From NCBI GenBank assembly GCA_003240695.1, contig QFNC01000070.1, positions 1 to 6,759 of the forward strand: a stretch of 6,759 bases of DNA. Direction: 5' to 3'. The notes beneath the pieces were generated by a model that ran no database searches, had not been told where the DNA came from, and saw only the letters and a list, made by a program, of their open reading frames with translations. Positions 1 through 4,096 of this stretch are shown here, one piece after another (positions within the stretch are counted from its first letter, which is position 1; every line of letters starts with the position of its first letter). Both the position numbers and the translations under genes were made by a program. This DNA comes from Pseudoxanthomonas suwonensis (lineage in GTDB: Bacteria > Pseudomonadota > Gammaproteobacteria > Xanthomonadales > Xanthomonadaceae).

Positions 1-977
1 CTCCAGGCCTTCGTGTACGCCACCCTGCCGCGCATCTGGGGCGACCTGCTGGCCTACGCCTTCTACCGCTTCGACTGCGCGGTGCGCAGCGCCGTGATCC
101 TGGGAATGATCGGCGCCGGAGGCCTGGGCTTCGAGCTGATCACCGCCTTCCAGGGCCTCGCCTACGAGCGGATGTGGACCCTCATCTACGCGCTGGTGCT
201 GCTGGGCTGGGTGTTCGACCGGTGGAGCGCGAGCCTGCGCCGCACCGGCCGTGGCCGCTGGATGCGCATCTCCGCGCTGCTGGGCCTCGCGCTCACGGTG
301 TGGTCCGTGGTGTACCTGCGGCCGGACCTGGGGCGCCTGGTCAGCGCCTCCACCTGGGAGCGGGCGGGGCGCATGGTGGCCGACGCGCTCCCGCCGAGTC
401 TGCCCTCCACCTGGGCGGACCTGCTCGGTGACGCCGCTGCCACTGTGCAGATGTCGGTTCTCGCGGTGGTGGTGGGCAGCGCGATCGGTGTGGTCGCCGC
501 ATTCCTGGGTGTCCATCGGCCCGGTGACGGACCTGTGCGCGCCGCCGTCGCCGGCGCGTGCCGCATCATCCTGCTGACCATCCGCGCCCTCTCCCCGCCG
601 GTGTGGGCACTGCTGCTGCTGTTCGTGGTGCTGCCCGGGCCGCTGCCGGGCGCCCTGGCCCTGGGCCTGTACAACGCGGGCGACGCCCGGTGCGCTCCCT
701 GGAACTGCTGGGTGCCGGGCGCGCCACCACCTTCTTCTACGGCGTGGTGCCGATGGTGACCGGGCGCTTCACCGCGTACGCCCTGTACCGGTGGGAGATC
801 GCGATCCGCGAGACCGTGGTGGTCGGCGTGGTGGGTGCCGGTGGGCTGGGCCGGGTGCTGGAGAGTCAGCGGGCCTCCTTCGACTACTCCGGGATGCTCA
901 CCGTGGTGATCGCCCTGCTGGTGCTGTCGCTGCTGGTGGACCTGGCCAGCGCATCCGCCCGGCGGGCGTGGCGGTGA
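1..977 (+). pseudogene. phnE: fused phosphonate-type ABC transporter permease (PhnE-PhnE), 5' partial, frame broken
   Basis: Inner-membrane permease of a phosphonate/phosphite ABC importer (PhnCDE type). The reading frame is open from base 1, so the gene starts upstream. Bases 1-240 encode the end of a first permease domain: LPRIW, YRFDCAVRS and the family hallmark IGAGGLG. A second permease domain follows, with a membrane segment at about 275-320, the TVQMSVLAVVVGSAIG segment at about 445-510, and further segments to about 675. After LGLYNAG (to about 681) the frame is lost; homology resumes in another frame at RPVRSLELLGAG (from about 684) and runs through YRWEIAIRE and VGAGGLG to TGA at 975-977. 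In the E. coli PhnE pattern about a dozen residues (the LGKLFSEAVE portion of the EAA loop, which contacts the ATPase) lie between these blocks and are absent here. The frame change fits a net loss of 3n+1 bases. An assembly or sequencing error is possible. Family assignment is firm; substrate is inferred. Confidence 0.82.
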
Positions 978-978
978 A

Positions 979-1001
979 GGCGGACCACGCGGCCGTCCGC
1001 C
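979..1001. terminator. candidate bidirectional terminator hairpin between convergent genes
   Basis: GGCGGAC at 979-985 pairs perfectly with GTCCGCC at 995-1001 around a 9-nt loop. It lies just after the permease stop codon (975-977) and just beyond the stop codon of the convergent oxidoreductase (1012-1014), the expected place for a shared terminator. There is no T-run on either side, so it is not a classical intrinsic terminator; GC-rich actinobacteria often use such T-poor hairpins. Short GC-rich stems also arise by chance. Confidence 0.4.
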
Positions 1002-1011
1002 GGGCATGGCG

Positions 1012-2511
1012 TCACAGCGGCGGAGCGGTGCGGAACTCGCGGGGCAGCTCCTCGAGCAGCCGCAGCCACAGCTCCGAGACGGCCGGGTAGCTCGGCACGG
1101 CATGGCGCAGCACGTGCACCGGCACTTGGCCCACGATCGCGATGGTCGCTGCGTGCAGCTGCTCGCCTGCATCGGGCCCCACGAAGGTGGCCCCCAGCAG
1201 GGTCCGTGAGTCGGCGTCGACCACGAGCTTCGCCGTCCCGACGACGTCGTCGCGCAGCAGCGCCGAGCCGGCGGCGCTGCCGAAGGGGACCTCCGCCACG
1301 GTCACGTCCCGGCCCTTCTCACGCGCCTCCTGCTCGGTGAGGCCGACGGAGGCCACCTGCGGGTCGGTGAACACCACCTGCGGGACCGGCACCTCCGGCG
1401 GAGCGGCATCGACGGGGGCATCCTCGCCGGTCGTGGCAGCCAGGGCCTCGGAACGAAGCCGCGCTCCCAGCTCCCGGGCCCGGTACTTGCCCCAGTGCGT
1501 CAGTGGCGCCTCGCCGCTCGCATCGCCGACCACGTGCAACCACCCGGGCAGGTCACCTCCGGTCACATCGTCGGCCGACAGCCCGAGCGCGTCCAGTCCC
1601 AGGCCCTCCAGGCGCGGTGCGCGGCCGGTGGCAGCCAGCAGCTCGTCGCCGCGCACCTCGCGGCGCCCATCGGAGTCCTCGACCACCACGGTGATCTCGC
1701 CTCCGTGCGGCCGGCCCAGCGGCGGGTGCTCGTGAGTGCCGGTGCGGGTGGCCTCGACGGTGGAGGCACCCAGCTGCACCTCCACGCCCGCCTTCTCCAG
1801 TGCCTCGGCGACGTGGCGGCCTGCGCACGGCTCGAAGCCGGACAGCAAAGAGTCGCCCCGCACCAGCATCGTCACCCGGGACCCCAGCGCCGCCATCCAG
1901 GTGGCCGCCTCGACAGCCACCACCCCGCCGCCCACGATCAGCAGCCGCTCGGGCACCTCCTGCACCCCGGTCACGTCCCTCGAGCCCCACGGTGCGATCT
2001 CGCGCAGCGGCCCGGGGACCTGCGGGTCCGATCCGGTCGCGAGCACCACCGCGCGCCGCGCACGCAGGCGCCGTACGGACGGCCCAGTCACCTCCACCTC
2101 GCGTTCACCCACCAGGCGCCCGCGCCCGCGCACCACGTCGATCCCGGCGCCCTCGGCCCAGTCCACCTGGCCCGCGTCGTCGTAGTCCGAGACCCAGGTG
2201 TCACGCCTGGCCAGCAGGCCCTCCACCTCCACCTGCGAGGTGCTGATGCCCTCCAGGTGCGCGGAGGCGTCGGCCACGGCGAGCGGCCGCAGCAGCGCCT
2301 TGGACGGCATGCAGGCGTAGTACGAGCACTCACCGCCCACCAGCTCCTGCTCCACGATCACGGCGGTGAGGTCGGTGCCCTCGATCGCGTACTGGGCCAC
2401 GTTCTCCCCGACAGGGCCGCCGCCGATGACGACGACGTCATAGGTGTCGGTTCCGTCGGGCTCGGAGTGCTCGTCGGTCGTCTGGTCCAGGTCTCGGGTG
2501 TCAGCGTTCAT
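1012..2511 (-). CDS. FAD/NAD(P)-dependent pyridine nucleotide-disulfide oxidoreductase family protein
   Basis: A complete 499-residue cytosolic flavoenzyme of the dihydrolipoamide dehydrogenase / mercuric reductase / glutathione reductase fold. In order: an acidic N-terminal tail (1-22); FAD Rossmann motif IGGGPVGEN (29-37); redox-active GGECSYYACMPSK with C62 and C67 in CX4C spacing; ATG motif (158-160); NAD(P) Rossmann motif VGGGVVAVE (193-201) followed by LVRG, where R218 sits as in NADPH-using glutathione reductases; second FAD contact VVGDAS (327-332); dimerisation domain from about 375 to the end. Near the C terminus SYPAVSE (474-480) aligns with HPTLSE of lipoamide dehydrogenases: the Glu is kept (E480) but the catalytic His is Tyr (Y475), as in mercuric reductase. 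There are no extra C-terminal cysteines or N-terminal HMA domain, so it is not a MerA. The substrate is unknown. The ATG start has GGAGG 14 nt upstream and a possible leaderless -10 closer in. The gene converges on the permease, 34 nt away. Confidence 0.93.
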   Translation of the reverse strand: MNADTRDLDQTTDEHSEPDGTDTYDVVVIGGGPVGENVAQYAIEGTDLTAVIVEQELVGGECSYYACMPSKALLRPLAVADASAHLEGISTSQVEVEGLLARRDTWVSDYDDAGQVDWAEGAGIDVVRGRGRLVGEREVEVTGPSVRRLRARRAVVLATGSDPQVPGPLREIAPWGSRDVTGVQEVPERLLIVGGGVVAVEAATWMAALGSRVTMLVRGDSLLSGFEPCAGRHVAEALEKAGVEVQLGASTVEATRTGTHEHPPLGRPHGGEITVVVEDSDGRREVRGDELLAATGRAPRLEGLGLDALGLSADDVTGGDLPGWLHVVGDASGEAPLTHWGKYRARELGARLRSEALAATTGEDAPVDAAPPEVPVPQVVFTDPQVASVGLTEQEAREKGRDVTVAEVPFGSAAGSALLRDDVVGTAKLVVDADSRTLLGATFVGPDAGEQLHAATIAIVGQVPVHVLRHAVPSYPAVSELWLRLLEELPREFRTAPPL

Positions 2512-2517
2512 GCTCTG

Positions 2518-2523
2518 ACGCTA
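2518..2523 (-). promoter_or_regulatory. candidate -10 element of the oxidoreductase gene (near-leaderless start)
   Basis: Read on the minus strand, TAGCGT fits the TANNNT form of actinobacterial -10 boxes and ends 6 nt before the ATG at 2511, so transcription would begin at or next to the start codon. No convincing -35 is seen 16-18 nt further upstream. A GGAGG (2526-2530) lies 14 nt from the ATG, which is long for a ribosome binding site and overlaps the space expected between -10 and -35. The same hexamer stands 7 nt before the sbcD ATG. Confidence 0.4.
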
Positions 2524-2577
2524 CGCCTCCACGCCCCGGTGGCGACAGGGGTCCCGACGGGGCCCGGACCGCAGCCC

Positions 2578-2787
2578 TCACAGGGCGCGCTTGTACCCCA
2601 CGTGGCTGGCCGTGTAGCCCAGCTGCTCGTAGAAGCGCTGGGCATCGGTGCGCTGCTTGTCCGTGGTCAGCTGCGCCAGGACCGCGCCGTTCCGCCGGCC
2701 GTAGTCACGGGCCCAGGTGAACATCGCCGACCCCAGCCCCTTGCCGCGGGTGGACGGGGCAAGCCGCACCGCGCATCCGTGCCTCAT
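2578..2787 (-). pseudogene. GNAT-family N-acetyltransferase, C-terminal remnant
   Basis: From Met at 2787 to TGA at 2578 about 69 residues match the C-terminal half of a small GNAT acetyltransferase. They contain the acetyl-CoA pyrophosphate loop (STRGKGLGSAM, the R/Q-x-x-G-x-G/A motif), then the helix, LAQLTTDKQRTDAQRFYEQLGY and a C-terminal strand. Such enzymes are normally about 140-160 residues; the N-terminal strands and helices that form the acceptor-substrate site are missing. The frame stays open upstream to 2934, but that part (rich in Arg, Cys and Thr) does not look like GNAT sequence and overlaps the divergent sbcD start, so I treat it as non-coding. No good ribosome binding site is evident before the ATGs at 2787 or 2820. 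Most likely a decayed gene cut off on the sbcD side; a functional short protein is less likely. It lies 66 nt upstream of the oxidoreductase on the same strand. Confidence 0.72.
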
Positions 2788-2827
2788 TCGTGCCCTGTCC
2801 GTGCACTGCGCGTGTGTCATCCGGGTG

Positions 2828-2847
2828 CCTCGTCGTGCTCCTCGTCG
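2828..2847 (+). repeat. short direct repeat CCTCGTCG x2 upstream of sbcD
   Basis: CCTCGTCG occurs at 2828-2835 and again at 2840-2847, a 12-bp period, between the GNAT remnant and sbcD. The spacing of about one helical turn would suit a regulator site, but low-complexity GC-rich sequence could give this by chance. The rest of 2788-2893 shows no LexA-type palindrome and no other clear element apart from the TAGCGT box. Confidence 0.25.
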
Positions 2848-2880
2848 CGCGTCCGGCCATCGTTCGTCACACCCTCCCTC

Positions 2881-2886
2881 TAGCGT
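2881..2886 (+). promoter_or_regulatory. candidate -10 element of sbcDC, leaderless transcript
   Basis: TAGCGT (TANNNT type) ends 7 nt before the sbcD ATG at 2894. That puts the expected transcription start at the A of the ATG. No Shine-Dalgarno sequence is present in the 20 nt before the ATG, so a leaderless mRNA explains translation best; leaderless genes are common in actinobacteria. A clear -35 match is lacking. Confidence 0.5.
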
Positions 2887-2893
2887 TGTCACC

Positions 2894-4096
2894 ATGAGAA
2901 TCCTGCACACCTCGGACTGGCACCTGGGGCGCACCCTGCACGGGGAGAACCTTCACGCCCACCAGGTCGCCTTCCATGACTGGCTGCTCGATCAGGTCGT
3001 CGAGCGCGAGGTCGACGTGGTGGTCATCGCCGGTGACGTGTACGACCGGGCCGTGCCGCACGTGGACTCCGTGCGCCTGCTGGGCCGCACCCTGGCGCGC
3101 CTGGCCGAGGTCACCACCGTGGTGCTCACCCCCGGCAACCACGATTCGGCCGACCGCCTCGGCTTCGGCGCCGCGCTGATGCGGGCCGGCGTGCACATCC
3201 TGGCCGATATCCCCGGCCTGGACCATCCCGTGGTGGTGCCGGACGATCACGGCGAGGTGCTGTTCTTCGGTCTGCCCTACCTCGAACCCGATATGGCGCG
3301 CACCGCCCTGGTGGGGGAGGGGGAGGCGCCGCTGGCACGTAGCCACGAGGCCGTCACCCGCGCCGCGATGGACAGGGTGCGCACCCGCATCGACGCCCAC
3401 ACCGAGGTGTCAGCGTCGGGCGCCGCCCACGCCGGCTCGGCCCGTCCCCGCTCGGTGGTCCTGGCCCACACCTTCGTGGCCGGCGGCCAGGGCAGCGACT
3501 CCGAGCGGGACCTCACCGTGGGCGGCGTGGACAGCGTGCCCGCCTCCGTACTGGGCGGGGTGGACTACGTGGCCCTCGGCCACCTGCACGGATGCCAGGA
3601 TCTCTCGGCCTCCGTGGGCGGCGCCGCCTGGTACTCCGGCTCCCCACTGGCCTTCTCCTTCTCCGAGAAGGACCACCGCAAGTCCGTGCTGCTGGTGGAA
3701 CTGGGAGCACCCGGCCAGGCGAGCGTGGAGCGCATCCCCACCCCCGTGCCCCGCAGGCTCACCGAGCTGCGCGGCACCCTGGAGGAGATCCTCGCCCAGG
3801 CCGATCAGCACGGGGAGGACTGGCTGAAGGCGATCATCACCGACCCCGCCCGGCCACCCCACCTGCTGGAACGGCTGCGTGCCCGGTACCCGCACCTTCT
3901 GCACACCGAGTACCAGCCCTCCGGCCGCACCACCACCGCGCTCACCCCCACCGTGCGCCGTGACGCCGATCCGGTGGAGGTGATGGACGAGTTCCTCGCC
4001 TTCGTCACCGGCGGGGAGCCCACCGCGGCCGAGCTCCAGGTGCTGGACGACGCCTACCGGGCCGTCCGCACCCGCGGGCAGGAGGCCGCCTCGTGA
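2894..4096 (+). CDS. sbcD: exonuclease SbcCD subunit D (Mre11-type nuclease)
   Basis: A complete 400-residue nuclease subunit of the SbcCD complex, which opens DNA hairpins, removes blocked double-strand ends and acts as an ATP-dependent double-strand exonuclease. The calcineurin-like phosphoesterase metal ligands are all present: D8 and H10 (SDWHLG), D48 (AGDVYD), N82-H83 (PGNHDS), H192 (LAHTF), and H230/H232 (ALGHLHG). GNHD also supplies the catalytic His. The segment YSGSPLAFSFSEKD (247-260) is typical of SbcD and is followed by the C-terminal capping and SbcC-binding region (about 280-390). A short Ala/Gly/Ser-rich stretch at 173-185 is probably a loop. The ATG at 2894 is chosen because family homology starts directly at MRILHTSDWH; the upstream in-frame sequence is not family-like. 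It overlaps sbcC by 4 nt. Length and motifs are those of a normal functional SbcD. Confidence 0.97.
   Translation: MRILHTSDWHLGRTLHGENLHAHQVAFHDWLLDQVVEREVDVVVIAGDVYDRAVPHVDSVRLLGRTLARLAEVTTVVLTPGNHDSADRLGFGAALMRAGVHILADIPGLDHPVVVPDDHGEVLFFGLPYLEPDMARTALVGEGEAPLARSHEAVTRAAMDRVRTRIDAHTEVSASGAAHAGSARPRSVVLAHTFVAGGQGSDSERDLTVGGVDSVPASVLGGVDYVALGHLHGCQDLSASVGGAAWYSGSPLAFSFSEKDHRKSVLLVELGAPGQASVERIPTPVPRRLTELRGTLEEILAQADQHGEDWLKAIITDPARPPHLLERLRARYPHLLHTEYQPSGRTTTALTPTVRRDADPVEVMDEFLAFVTGGEPTAAELQVLDDAYRAVRTRGQEAAS
4080..4085 (+). promoter_or_regulatory. ribosome binding site of sbcC
   Basis: AGGAGG, seven nucleotides before the GTG at 4093, lies inside the last codons of sbcD. This strong Shine-Dalgarno sequence fixes the GTG start of sbcC, in contrast with sbcD, which has none. 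Confidence 0.85.

Noticed and set aside
186..1172. 328-codon minus-strand frame across the permease
   Set aside because: No domain recognised; low-complexity Arg/Pro/Ser composition opposite a clear permease, and it crosses the convergent gene boundary.
1012..2511. Mercuric reductase, mycothione reductase or lipoamide dehydrogenase as a specific name
   Set aside because: There is no MerA C-terminal cysteine pair or HMA domain, and the catalytic His of the other two is replaced by Tyr, so only the family is named.
2540..2571. Terminator hairpin between the GNAT remnant and the oxidoreductase
   Set aside because: Only 4-5 bp stems (for example GGTCC/GGACC) can be drawn; this is expected by chance in such GC-rich DNA.
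1495..2883. 462-codon plus-strand frame across the oxidoreductase and GNAT region
   Set aside because: Composition is His/Gln/Pro-rich without a recognisable domain, and it lies opposite a gene with clear FAD and NAD(P) motifs.
2717..2893. Upstream extension of sbcD by 59 codons
   Set aside because: The frame is open but SbcD homology begins exactly at the ATG at 2894, and the extension runs over the GNAT remnant.
2788..2893. SOS (LexA) box controlling sbcDC
   Set aside because: A GTTCG half-site appears near 2862, but no matching GAAC half at the right distance was found.
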